Shown here: piece by piece, positions 42,668 to 50,821 of the stretch
How the letters are laid out: each line of letters opens with the position of its first letter
Position numbering within the stretch: position 1 is the stretch's first letter
Assembly (NCBI GenBank): GCA_012839095.1
Contig: DUOA01000086.1
Location: 1-64,000, forward strand
Direction of reading: 5' to 3'
DNA: 64,000 nt
Source of the DNA: Clostridiales bacterium
GTDB taxonomy: Bacteria > Bacillota > Clostridia > Caldicoprobacterales > DTU083
Notes under the pieces: generated by a model
What the model was told of the DNA's origin: nothing
Databases searched by the model: none
What the model saw: only the letters and a program-made list of their open reading frames with translations
Program-made: the position numbers and the translations under genes

Positions 42668-43900
42668 ATGCTTAAAACCGACATACTGATAATACGGGAG
42701 CTGGCCAAACAGGCAGCAGAAGTTGCTGCACTTCCGGTGCAGGAAGAAAAACGCGCTTTGTGGCGGAAACTGAACAGCAAGCAGCCGGAGCGGCCTATGG
42801 TTATGATAGATCAGGTATGCTGGCATGAAATGAATGTTGACGATGAGCTTACCCTGAGGTGCCGGGATGAGGAACTTAGGGGCTGGGAATATTCTCTCAG
42901 GAAAACCCTGTATCAATGGCGGCATTTTCCCGGGGATATGGTAGTGGAGGATTTCGTCCGGGTACCCAAGGCTGTTGAAGGTTTGAATTTCGGTATTCAG
43001 GTTGAAGAGACGACTTTGATCACAGATGCATCCAGCGATGTTGTATCCCACTCCTATGTTAATCAGTTTGAAACCATGGATGATCTGGAGAAAATAAAGA
43101 TGCCGGTTGTAACCCATAACAGCAGGGAAACCGCCAGACGCATGGACCTGGCCGAGGAAATGTTCGGCGGTATACTAAAAATCCGGGAAGAAGGGGCGGT
43201 TCCATATGTATCTGTTTGGGATCCCCTTGCCACCTGGATGGGACCGGAAAACATATTGTACGGTTTCTTTGATAATCCGGAACTGATGCGTGCCATAGCA
43301 GAAAAAATGGTAAAAGGTTACAATTCCATGCTGGACCAGCTGGAAGACCAGGGACTGCTTTGTCATCCTCAGTCTTACATCCACTGTACAGGAGCCTGGA
43401 CGGATGAGCTGCCCGGAAGCGGCTTTGATCCGGCAAAGCCGACTACAAGGAACATATGGATGTATGGCCTGGCGCAGGTATTCTCAAGTGTTTCTCCGGC
43501 CATGTTTTATGAATATGAGATAGAGATGTGCAGGCCGCTTTTTGAACGGTTCGGGCTGGTTTATTACGGCTGCTGTGATCCGCTTGACGGCAAGATGAAT
43601 GAAGTCCGGGCTATTCCCAATCTTCGCAAGGTATCCATGAGCCCATGGGTGAACAAGGAGCGCGGAGCGGAGGAAATTGGAAAGGATTATGTATATTCCT
43701 GCAAGCCCAATCCTGCCCATCTTGCATCTGTTACCTTTGACGAAGACCTTGTAAGGCGCGATTTGATGGAGACAAAGAAGATTTGCGAGCAGTATGGCTG
43801 CCCGCTGGAATTCATCTTAAAGGACATAAGCACAGTTGCATATCAACCTCAGCGGCTCTGGCGCTGGGCAGAGATTGCCATGGAGGTCGCACAAAGCTGA
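42668..43900 (+). CDS. Uroporphyrinogen decarboxylase-family protein (methyltransferase-like)
   Basis: 410-aa TIM-barrel protein of the UroD/MtaA superfamily; clostridial members of this type are often corrinoid-linked methyltransferases rather than heme enzymes. Motifs include VSVWDPLATWMGPENILYG near residue 180, CHPQSYIHCTGAWTDELP near 238 and LVYYGCCDPLDGKM near 298, where Cys/His may bind zinc. No heme genes are nearby. GGAGGAG precedes the ATG. The methyltransferase reading is an inference from family habit, not proven here. Confidence 0.75.
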   Translation: MLKTDILIIRELAKQAAEVAALPVQEEKRALWRKLNSKQPERPMVMIDQVCWHEMNVDDELTLRCRDEELRGWEYSLRKTLYQWRHFPGDMVVEDFVRVPKAVEGLNFGIQVEETTLITDASSDVVSHSYVNQFETMDDLEKIKMPVVTHNSRETARRMDLAEEMFGGILKIREEGAVPYVSVWDPLATWMGPENILYGFFDNPELMRAIAEKMVKGYNSMLDQLEDQGLLCHPQSYIHCTGAWTDELPGSGFDPAKPTTRNIWMYGLAQVFSSVSPAMFYEYEIEMCRPLFERFGLVYYGCCDPLDGKMNEVRAIPNLRKVSMSPWVNKERGAEEIGKDYVYSCKPNPAHLASVTFDEDLVRRDLMETKKICEQYGCPLEFILKDISTVAYQPQRLWRWAEIAMEVAQS

Positions 43901-43906
43901 ATCCAT

Positions 43907-43948
43907 AAATCATAAGAGGCATACATGAAATCATAAGAGGCATACATG
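43907..43948 (+). repeat. Exact 21-bp tandem duplication
   Basis: Two exact copies of a 21-bp unit lie head to tail (43907-43927 and 43928-43948). Each contains AGAGGCATACATG, the left arm of the terminator at 43936-43973. Confidence 0.85.
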
Positions 43949-43973
43949 GAAGGCAGTTCCCATATATGCCTCT
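43936..43973. terminator. Terminator between convergent genes
   Basis: AGAGGCATA at 43936-43944 pairs with TATGCCTCT at 43965-43973, with an inner ATGG/CCAT extension and one mismatch, followed by TTAATC on the plus strand. The second copy of the tandem repeat gives an alternative left arm. Confidence 0.65.
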
Positions 43974-43988
43974 TTAATCTTTCTAAAC

Positions 43989-44228
43989 TCAACCTTCTGA
44001 CGAAACCTCTTCCATTATTTCTGTATGCTTTGCCAGCTTCATATCCCAGTCCAGGGTATCCTTGCCCAGCAGATAGAGCAAGGGACAAAAACGCAAAACT
44101 CCTTCAGCAACCTTCATGGAACCGAGTATGGTCAGGGTTTTGGAGGAACCCATTATACCAAAGCCCAGTAAGGCAAGTCCGCCGGCAATCCGGCAGTAAG
44201 CATCCAGTTCACCTACATTTTTTATCAT
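43989..44228 (-). CDS. DUF2892-family small membrane protein
   Basis: A 79-aa membrane protein with two hydrophobic segments (GGLALLGFGIMGSS and LTILGSMKVAEGVLRFCPLLYL), matching the YgaP-tail-like DUF2892 family, which often accompanies rhodanese domains. Function not well known. The ATG at 44228 with AAGGATGGTG upstream fits the family N-terminus (IKNVGELDAYCRIAGG); ATG at 44240 is a second choice. It is 99 bases downstream of the LTA-synthase-like gene on the same strand and may be co-transcribed. Confidence 0.75.
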   Translation of the reverse strand: MIKNVGELDAYCRIAGGLALLGFGIMGSSKTLTILGSMKVAEGVLRFCPLLYLLGKDTLDWDMKLAKHTEIMEEVSSEG

Positions 44229-44326
44229 AGGATTCACCATCCTTTCACGTTGTTACAAAGTGTCTGTCATTATTTTGCCCAAAGGATGGTCAGGTATTAC
44301 ATGCAGGAAAGACTGCAGCCAGGACT

Positions 44327-46447
44327 TCATGGTTTTGCAGACGATTGCTGTTCCGGTGCATTTGTTTGATACAAAATGGATGTTGAAAGCAAATTATTCT
44401 GGTAATAAATGGATGTATTTTTTGCTCCGGCTCTGTAAGCAGCCTCCTTCAGGCGCTGAAAGTCGCGGGAGTAGTCAAAGTCATCGGGATTGACCGGTGT
44501 CAGTCCTATTGGTTGATAATAATGCAGGAGATCTGTTTCCAATATCAGGTCGGAAATGGTCAGTTGTTCCTTTGCCTGTTCTCTTAATACCTCCATTTCA
44601 TTATAGATGACCTCGTTGTCATCATCTATCATATCTCCGGTGCGGGAATCATACACATTATCCCCGATAAAGGAGTAATCGGGTGTTATGATGTCTCCGT
44701 TACGGAAGACAACAATTTCCTTTTTACCGGCCGAAAGAAGATCCTGACCCATTAATATATAAGGTTGAGTATCAATACCCAGCAGATGGAGCAGGGTAGG
44801 AAGTACATCTATCTGGCCGGCGTAAATATCGCTTTCAAAGCCCTTCCCGTAACCGGGTATATGGATAATCAGGGGTACCCGTTTCATTTGGGCGTCATCA
44901 AATTCAGTCCAGGAATCCTCATCCCTTCCCAGCAAAGGCGCCAGGGTTTTGTTTCTGGAATCCGAAATACCGTAATGATCCCCATAAAGAACTATAATCG
45001 AGTTCTCATAGATGCCGGCTGATTTCAGGTAGTTGAAAAACTCCTCCAATGCCTGATCGGTATAATTGGAGGTGGCAAAGTATCCGTTTACAGAATCGTC
45101 CGATGTATCTGCCTGAGGGAATGAATCATTGTTTTCATCATAGGGAAAGGGATAATGGTTGGACAGGGTGATGAATTTGGCGTAAAAAGGCTGCTGCAAA
45201 TGCTCAAAATACCTAACCGACTGTTTAAAAAACAGCTTGTCCTTGAGCCCGTATTCCGTTGAATTTTCCTCGGTCAGCATAAAATCGCCGGCATCAAAGA
45301 AGTATTCGTAGCCCAGATGCTGATACATATCGTTCCGATTCCAGAAGGAACCCGAATTACCGTGAAAAGCGGCACTGGTATAGCCCGCCTTGCATCGCAA
45401 TATATGGGGAAGAGCATAGTAGGTATTGTCAGCGTTTTTTACAAATGCTGCACCGCGGTGCAGCCCAAACAGGGATGTTTCCATCATCAATTCTGCATCA
45501 CTGCTTTTACCCTGGCCGACCTGGGTAAAGAGATTGGAAAAACTAATGCTGTCCGGGCTGTGATAAAGTTCATTTAAAAAGGGGAGAACCTCCCACTGCC
45601 TGCCTTCATTATCAGTGTAATTATAATCGATGAGAAACTGCTGAATGCTTTCCATGTGGATCATAATAAGGTTACGGCCTTTGGCCAAACCGAACATTTT
45701 TCGATTCGGGGCAGCATGATTTCCGGAAACGTAAGCTAGCACCTCCTCCAGATCGCCCTTTTCCGGAACAGAAGAAAAGGCTGCTGACTTAAGGGTCTGA
45801 ACGCCGTCATATACGGCAAAAGCGGGGATACCAAGGTATTTTACAATATAATTTCTATCGAAGGTGCGCGTCAGCAGCATAGGCCTGCTGATTTCCGCCA
45901 GACCAAGATTAATCAGAAAAATGACCAGGGAACAGATAAGTGCCTTTCTTCCTGTCGGTTTGGAAAAAAACATCCTTTCGTCCGCCTCTGCCAGGGGAGA
46001 GTTTCTTTTTCTCAGTAACATAAACAGGAAGGGCACATCGACCCAGTAGAACAGGTCATACCAATTCATCAGTGCAATTGTTCCGGTAATGAAATTTTCA
46101 CCGCCTACAAAAATACTACTAGCACCAAGTATCGTGGAGAAGGTGAGAAAATCAGTAAACTCCCGGTAGTAGAGAACATTGGCATATAAAAAGAGGGTGC
46201 TTAGGATATATAAGCCCAGAAGATACCTGTGGCCCCTTTTTGCATTTTTGGCAAATAAACTCAGGGCAAGCAGGAATATGGTGCCTGCCATGGGATTGAT
46301 CAGAAGGATGAAATGCTGATACCATCCCTTTACACCCAAATCAAAATCAATGAAATAGCTGAAACAAGTTTTGGCCCAAATCAGTATAACAGCCGGCAGG
46401 AAAACACATCGGTATTTATAATAAAAGAGACGGACTTTTTGCCTCAT
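44327..46447 (-). CDS. LTA synthase-family (sulfatase-fold) membrane protein
   Basis: Predicted polyglycerolphosphate transferase of the LtaS type. Five hydrophobic segments occupy about residues 15-185, then an extracellular sulfatase-fold domain to 706. Metal and active-site motifs align by eye with LtaS: IHMESIQQF (E266), GQGKSSDAEL, AFHGNSGSFWNRNDMY and LYGDHYGISD. The position of the catalytic threonine in LtaS (GKTSD) is a serine here (S315). The ATG at 46447 follows TTAGGAGG by 9 bases. It lies 37 bases after ychF on the same strand. Products could be lipoteichoic acid or a related glycerolphosphate polymer. Confidence 0.85.
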   Translation of the reverse strand: MRQKVRLFYYKYRCVFLPAVILIWAKTCFSYFIDFDLGVKGWYQHFILLINPMAGTIFLLALSLFAKNAKRGHRYLLGLYILSTLFLYANVLYYREFTDFLTFSTILGASSIFVGGENFITGTIALMNWYDLFYWVDVPFLFMLLRKRNSPLAEADERMFFSKPTGRKALICSLVIFLINLGLAEISRPMLLTRTFDRNYIVKYLGIPAFAVYDGVQTLKSAAFSSVPEKGDLEEVLAYVSGNHAAPNRKMFGLAKGRNLIMIHMESIQQFLIDYNYTDNEGRQWEVLPFLNELYHSPDSISFSNLFTQVGQGKSSDAELMMETSLFGLHRGAAFVKNADNTYYALPHILRCKAGYTSAAFHGNSGSFWNRNDMYQHLGYEYFFDAGDFMLTEENSTEYGLKDKLFFKQSVRYFEHLQQPFYAKFITLSNHYPFPYDENNDSFPQADTSDDSVNGYFATSNYTDQALEEFFNYLKSAGIYENSIIVLYGDHYGISDSRNKTLAPLLGRDEDSWTEFDDAQMKRVPLIIHIPGYGKGFESDIYAGQIDVLPTLLHLLGIDTQPYILMGQDLLSAGKKEIVVFRNGDIITPDYSFIGDNVYDSRTGDMIDDDNEVIYNEMEVLREQAKEQLTISDLILETDLLHYYQPIGLTPVNPDDFDYSRDFQRLKEAAYRAGAKNTSIYYQNNLLSTSILYQTNAPEQQSSAKP

Positions 46448-46484
46448 AAGGATTTTCCTCCTAACTCCTCTTTTATGGAAGGGG

Positions 46485-47579
46485 CTATACATTAAACCGG
46501 AACAGTATTACGTCCCCGTCTTTTACTTCATATTCCCTTCCTTCCGAGCGGACCAGGCCTTTTTCCCTGGCAGCAGCCATGGAACCCGATTCCATCAGAG
46601 TGTCATAATCAACCACTTCAGCCCTTATAAAGCCTCTCTCAAAATCTGAATGGATTTTACCTGCAGCCTGGGGTGCCCTGGTTCCCCTCTTTATGGTCCA
46701 GGCGCGGACTTCTTCAGGTCCGGCTGTAAGGAAGCTGATCAGATCAAGAAGCCGGTAACATCTTCTTACCAGCCGATCAAGACCGGATTCGGGAATACCC
46801 AGTTCCCGCAGAAACAACAGTTTTTCCTCTGCATCCAGCTGGGCGATCTCCGCCTCCACTTTGGCACTTATAATAAGAACCTCGGATTGCTCCTTTTCGG
46901 CATAATTCATGACCTGCTGCACCATGGAATTGGACTCCGAGCCGGAAAGCAGCGCATCCTCCGCAATATTAGCCGCATATATAACCGGTTTCGAGGTAAG
47001 CAGAAACATCTGCTTCAGCATCTGCGCTTCCTCATCGGTGCAGGCAAGGTTACGCGCAGGTATACCCTTTTCCAGATTGTTCTTAACTCTCTCCATAAGG
47101 TCCAGTTCCGCCTGATACTTTCTGTCGCCTTTCAGGGCCTTGCGTACGCGTTCCATGCGTTTCTCCAGGCTTTCCAGGTCGGCAAATATGAGTTCCAGGT
47201 TAATTGTTTCAATATCCCGGATGGGATCTACCGTCTCATCCACATGGGTGATCTTATCATCCTCGAAACAGCGCACCACATGAACAACAGCATCCACTTC
47301 GCGGATGTGGGCCAGAAACTTGTTGCCCAGACCTTCACCCCGGCTGGCGCCTCTTACCAGGCCGGCGATGTCTACAAACTCAATAACCGTAGGGGTAACC
47401 TTTTTGGGATGGTATATCCCAGCAAGCTTGTCCAGCCGGTCATCCGGAACAGCCACCATGCCTACATTGGGTTCTATGGTACAAAAGGGGTAATTCGCTG
47501 ATTCAGCTCCCGCTTTGGTTATGGCATTGAACAATGTGCTTTTGCCTACATTGGGCAGGCCTACAATTCCCAGTTTCAT
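46485..47579 (-). CDS. ychF: YchF, Obg-family ATPase
   Basis: Ribosome-associated P-loop ATPase of the Obg family, redox-sensitive in studied members. The 364-aa protein has the P-loop [18 protein letters not shown] at residues 6-23, the switch [14 protein letters not shown], an internal coiled-coil region near 130-200 and the C-terminal TGS-like domain ending [14 protein letters not shown]. Length and order are standard. It is the first gene of a probable two- or three-gene minus-strand run with the LTA-synthase-like gene. Confidence 0.95.
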   Translation of the reverse strand: MKLGIVGLPNVGKSTLFNAITKAGAESANYPFCTIEPNVGMVAVPDDRLDKLAGIYHPKKVTPTVIEFVDIAGLVRGASRGEGLGNKFLAHIREVDAVVHVVRCFEDDKITHVDETVDPIRDIETINLELIFADLESLEKRMERVRKALKGDRKYQAELDLMERVKNNLEKGIPARNLACTDEEAQMLKQMFLLTSKPVIYAANIAEDALLSGSESNSMVQQVMNYAEKEQSEVLIISAKVEAEIAQLDAEEKLLFLRELGIPESGLDRLVRRCYRLLDLISFLTAGPEEVRAWTIKRGTRAPQAAGKIHSDFERGFIRAEVVDYDTLMESGSMAAAREKGLVRSEGREYEVKDGDVILFRFNV

Positions 47580-47667
47580 TTTACTTCCTCCGTCCTTCCA
47601 GGTTGTCCAAATCTTAATTATATACCATCAGGCGTAGGTTTACAATCAAGAAAGGAATTTAAAGCGA

Positions 47668-47691
47668 TGCCGGCAGCATAAATTACCGGCA
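47668..47691 (-). terminator. Hairpin after azlD
   Basis: TGCCGG (47668-47673) pairs with CCGGCA (47686-47691), directly downstream of the azlD stop on the minus strand, followed there by a weak TTTAAATT. It may end the azlCD transcript. Confidence 0.45.
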
Positions 47692-48015
47692 CTACAGAAC
47701 TATTTGCAGAAGTGCAGAAAAGACGATTCCGGTCAGCACAGTGAGGAAGAGATTCTTGGTTTTTACAGCAAGAATGATGCAGGGTATGGCAGCTATAAGG
47801 GCTTTATTGTACAGGGAAAGATTTACAGCGCCTTCGGATATAAGAAGCGAAGGCAGGAGGAGAGCTGACAGCACGGCAATGGGAATCTGCTTCAGCCAGC
47901 GGACTACCAATGGCGGCAAAGATATGCGGGTCAGCACTACCAGGGGCAGAACCCGGGGAAGCTGGGTAACAAGGCTCATTCCGATTATTATTAGAAACAT
48001 ATCAGGCTTCATCAT
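47692..48015 (-). CDS. azlD: AzlD-family branched-chain amino acid transport protein
   Basis: Small membrane partner of AzlC in amino-acid (branched-chain) efflux. The 107-aa protein has about four hydrophobic segments and the LPRVLPLVVLTR and KQIPIAVLSALLLPSLL blocks of the family. It overlaps azlC by 14 bases. Confidence 0.87.
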   Translation of the reverse strand: MMKPDMFLIIIGMSLVTQLPRVLPLVVLTRISLPPLVVRWLKQIPIAVLSALLLPSLLISEGAVNLSLYNKALIAAIPCIILAVKTKNLFLTVLTGIVFSALLQIVL

Positions 48016-48676
48016 CCAGACACACTCCTACAAAAGCCGCTGCCACGGTTGCAGCTATTATATTAAAATTATCCTTTAAAAGAAAGGTAAATGCCAGGGA
48101 CAGCGAGCCGCCGGCCAGGGCTACAATAATATCCTTTCTGCTTTTCATTTGCATGAATAAAAGGCCTATAAACATGGCAGGCAGGGCAAAATCCAATCCC
48201 CATTTCTCAGGACTGGAAATCCCGCCGCCCAGCAGGCAGCCGATCACGGTGCTGGCTATCCAGCTTGCCTGAGACAGGCTGTTAAGCCCCAGGTAGAACC
48301 GGGCGGAGACCTTTCCCGCAGAGGCCTCCGGGTAACCGGCAGCATAGGTTTCGTCGGTAATGCCCAGGCTGATCAGGGAAAGCACGGGGGTGGAAAGATG
48401 CTTCAGGAAGGGGGCCAGGGAAGCGCTCATCAACAGATGTCTTAGATTCACCAGGAAGGTGGTAAAAATGATGGCTGCAGCTGCCGCTCCGGATGCAATC
48501 ATGGCTGCTGCTATGAATTGCGCAGAACCTGCATATACAAGAAGAGACATGAAAAAGACATCCGCCGCTGTCATACCCTGCTGTGCAGCCAAAATTCCAA
48601 AAGCAAGACCGATGGGCAGATAACCAAGGGCAACCGGAACAGCTGCCTTCCATCCCTTTATAAGTTCATTCTTCAT
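48002..48676 (-). CDS. azlC: AzlC-family branched-chain amino acid permease
   Basis: Inner-membrane permease, about 224 aa, part of the AzlCD exporter of branched-chain amino acids or analogues. Family signature segments GYLPIGLAFGILAAQQG, YAGSAQFIAAAM and LRHLLMSASLAPFL occur in order. The ATG at 48676 follows AGGAGA; an ATG at 48706 is less well supported. No leucine-responsive regulator is adjacent. Confidence 0.9.
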   Translation of the reverse strand: MKNELIKGWKAAVPVALGYLPIGLAFGILAAQQGMTAADVFFMSLLVYAGSAQFIAAAMIASGAAAAAIIFTTFLVNLRHLLMSASLAPFLKHLSTPVLSLISLGITDETYAAGYPEASAGKVSARFYLGLNSLSQASWIASTVIGCLLGGGISSPEKWGLDFALPAMFIGLLFMQMKSRKDIIVALAGGSLSLAFTFLLKDNFNIIAATVAAAFVGVCLDDEA

Positions 48677-48721
48677 CTGTTGTTCTCCTGTCTGATAGTA
48701 TTCCAACCATGTATACTAAGT

Positions 48722-48742
48722 GAATAAAAAGTATTTTTATTC
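48722..48742. repeat. Inverted repeat upstream of azlC
   Basis: GAATAAAAA (48722-48730) and TTTTTATTC (48734-48742) flank GTA. It lies in the divergent region 48677-48904, which holds no gene; it could be a hairpin or operator for azlC. Confidence 0.4.
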
Positions 48743-48904
48743 AGAATCTACAGGTTCAATTAATATACTATCTTAAAGCAAATTGCAGACTAAGGCAAGA
48801 ATACATAATTCTTAATTTCCTTTGGCAGATGTTTTACTTACTGGAAATTGTTTAATAATAAAGAAGGTATGAATTGTATAAACATAAGAAAAGGAGTGTA
48901 GAAT

Positions 48905-49399
48905 ATGGGAACGGCACAGTATACCTATGAGTATGTAATCAGTTACGCAATAATAATTGAACAGCGGGGCATTAAGCTATATGAGGATGCTGCCAATGAA
49001 CTGGATTACGAGCCGGCAAAAAACATACTTCTTCATCTGGCAGAGCAGGAAAGAATGCACGAAAAATACTTTATGAAGCTGAAGGATGAAATGAACAGCA
49101 GCCGAAGACTGGAACTCAATGATGAAGCAGTTGGTTACCTGAGTGTATTGGTTGAAAGCGAAATCTTACCCGAAGATAACAGGCCCTTTAATGAAAGATT
49201 CAAAACCCTTCAGGACGTAATAGAATTTGGAATGCAGACTGAAAAGGATTCCATACTGTTTTATACACAGCTTTCCATGCTGGATTGGGATGAAGGTACA
49301 AAAAAGGTGCTGCATACCATTATACAGGAAGAGAAAAAACATCTCATTCAACTGGTTGAGCTAAGGAACTTAATAGAAGAGCGGGACGTATACTATTAA
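48905..49399 (+). CDS. Ferritin-like (rubrerythrin-type) diiron protein
   Basis: A 164-aa four-helix ferritin-like protein. Diiron ligands are visible as an E in IIEQRGIKLYEDAAN, then EQERMHEKY, QTEKDSILFY and EEKKHLIQL, in the order expected for a rubrerythrin/erythrin-type fold. There is no rubredoxin domain. It probably acts in iron storage or peroxide defence in this anaerobe. AAGGAG precedes the ATG. A strong terminator follows. Confidence 0.85.
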   Translation: MGTAQYTYEYVISYAIIIEQRGIKLYEDAANELDYEPAKNILLHLAEQERMHEKYFMKLKDEMNSSRRLELNDEAVGYLSVLVESEILPEDNRPFNERFKTLQDVIEFGMQTEKDSILFYTQLSMLDWDEGTKKVLHTIIQEEKKHLIQLVELRNLIEERDVYY

Positions 49400-49440
49400 T
49401 TGATTTAAATTGGGTACTGTATATGATCGTAAAGACAGCA

Positions 49441-49479
49441 GCATAAAAATTGTACTCTCCGGGAGTACAATTTTTATGC
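49441..49479. terminator. Strong bidirectional terminator
   Basis: A perfect 17-bp inverted repeat (49441-49457 and 49463-49479) with a 5-nt loop. Each arm contains a T-run on one strand (AAAAA/TTTTT), so it can terminate in both directions, between the ferritin-like gene and the chromate transporter pair. Confidence 0.85.
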
Positions 49480-49528
49480 CCTGCAATATCCAATCTGAAT
49501 CCGGTTTTAAAAAATGGCAGTTATTAAG

Positions 49529-50089
49529 CTAAAGCCAGGTAAAAAACAGAATTCCAAGTATTGCGCTTATGATTATCATTAATGCAGGATGAATTTTCGC
49601 TTTCATGATTCCTATCAGGCTGATGGCGAAAATAGCTATGCTTTTCCAGCTGATATCCCTGAGCAGATCTTCCATAGCATCGGGATAGAGGGCATTTTTC
49701 AGAATGAGGAAGGTGGAGGAAGCGATAAGCCCGATCACAGCCGGCCTCAAACCTTTTAAAACACCCTGAACAATGGGGTGGTCCTTAAACTTAGTAAAGT
49801 ATTTGGCAACCAGCACTACTATTATGAAGGACGGAGTTATGACGCCCAGGGTTGCTGCTGCCGCCGCGGTGAGGCCCCCCTGTTGAATTCCTATAAAGGT
49901 GGCAGAATTTATGGCAAAGGGGCCGGGAGTCATCTCGGAAATGGCTATGATATCAATAACCCCCTCCAGGGTAAGCCAATTGCGCTGGGTAATCTCCTGG
50001 GTAATGAGAGGGATCATGGCATAGCCGCCCCCAATGGTAAACAGGCCTATTTTGGCAAAAACCAGAAAAAGTTCAATCATTATATGCAT
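49529..50089 (-). CDS. chrA: Chromate transporter half-protein, second gene
   Basis: Membrane protein of the CHR family, half-size (186 aa). Such proteins act in pairs. The conserved N-terminal FAKIGLFTIGGGYAMIPLI and EMTPGPFAINSATFIG are visible, with further hydrophobic segments to the end. The start shares its A with the previous gene's stop. The natural substrate in strict anaerobes is uncertain. Confidence 0.87.
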   Translation of the reverse strand: MHIMIELFLVFAKIGLFTIGGGYAMIPLITQEITQRNWLTLEGVIDIIAISEMTPGPFAINSATFIGIQQGGLTAAAAATLGVITPSFIIVVLVAKYFTKFKDHPIVQGVLKGLRPAVIGLIASSTFLILKNALYPDAMEDLLRDISWKSIAIFAISLIGIMKAKIHPALMIIISAILGILFFTWL

Positions 50090-50667
50090 CAGCTCTTCTC
50101 CTTTTTCTCAGCTTTTTTCAAAGAGCGGACTGAAACGGCAGTCAGCCCAAGTACACCGGACACAAGAAGTATGACAATGGCCGGTGCGCCGAATACTGTC
50201 AGTGCCAGAAAAGAGGCAATTGCCAGGGCCAGACCGTACCCATTCCTGATTCCGGTCTTTCCCAGCCTGAGTACAACGTGGAACATAAGAGCTGCGACAC
50301 CTGCCTGTATTCCATGAAATGCCTCATTTACATAGGGATAATCCTTAAAATTGTATAGAAACAGGGCAATAATGGATATTATTATATAGGATGGCAGTAC
50401 CACGCCCAGCGTGGCGGCAACTGCACCTGCCCAGCCGGCTACCCGGTACCCTACAAAGGTGGAGGAGTTTACCGCAATGACACCGGGAACTGACTGTACA
50501 ACCGCGAATATGTCGATGATTTCCTCTCTCTCTATCCAATGGTTTTTCTCTACTATTTCCCTTTCGATGTAGGGGATCATGGCATATCCGCCTCCAAAGG
50601 TAAAGGCGCCTATTCGAAAAAATACGGTGAAGAGTTTAAGAATTTTGCTTGGTAACTTTACATCCAT
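50089..50667 (-). CDS. chrA: Chromate transporter half-protein, first gene
   Basis: Half-size CHR-family membrane protein (192 aa), related to its downstream neighbour. The N-terminus has FFRIGAFTFGGGYAMIPYI followed by VQSVPGVIAVNSSTFVGY and the basic-rich loops of the family. It overlaps the next gene so the heterodimer is probably made in a fixed ratio. A promoter lies upstream at 50701-50729. Confidence 0.87.
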   Translation of the reverse strand: MDVKLPSKILKLFTVFFRIGAFTFGGGYAMIPYIEREIVEKNHWIEREEIIDIFAVVQSVPGVIAVNSSTFVGYRVAGWAGAVAATLGVVLPSYIIISIIALFLYNFKDYPYVNEAFHGIQAGVAALMFHVVLRLGKTGIRNGYGLALAIASFLALTVFGAPAIVILLVSGVLGLTAVSVRSLKKAEKKEKS

Positions 50668-50700
50668 ATACTATTCTCCTAATAAAAATTCACTTATAAT

Positions 50701-50729
50701 AGTATAAAGCCGGGAGGCCGGTTTGGCAA
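50701..50729 (-). promoter_or_regulatory. Promoter for the chromate transporter pair
   Basis: On the minus strand TTGCCA (50724-50729) and TATACT (50701-50706) lie 17 bases apart. Confidence 0.55.
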
Positions 50730-50746
50730 GGAGAAACCCTGCCTGC

Positions 50747-50775
50747 TTGACATGACTGTACGTGATTAATACAAT
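50747..50775 (+). promoter_or_regulatory. Sigma-A promoter of the cobalt transport operon
   Basis: Consensus TTGACA (50747-50752) and TACAAT (50770-50775) with 17-base spacing. Confidence 0.8.
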
Positions 50776-50781
50776 GGAATC

Positions 50782-50804
50782 GTAAATGTAGATAATACAT
50801 TTAC
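50782..50804 (+). promoter_or_regulatory. Operator-like perfect inverted repeat before cbiM
   Basis: GTAAATGTA (50782-50790) and TACATTTAC (50796-50804) are exact complements around a 5-bp AT-rich centre. The repeat overlaps the expected start of transcription and lies just before the GAGGAGG ribosome site of cbiM. It fits a metal- or vitamin-responsive repressor; I cannot name the regulator. Confidence 0.7.
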
Positions 50805-50821
50805 ATGAGGAGGACAAAAAC

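Noticed and set aside
43907-43948. Start of a CRISPR array.
   Set aside because: Only two copies, directly adjacent with no spacer, and no cas genes; it is a simple tandem duplication.
50668-50821. Cobalamin or nickel-cobalt riboswitch before cbiM.
   Set aside because: The region is too short after the promoter and lacks B12-box sequence; only the inverted repeat is visible.
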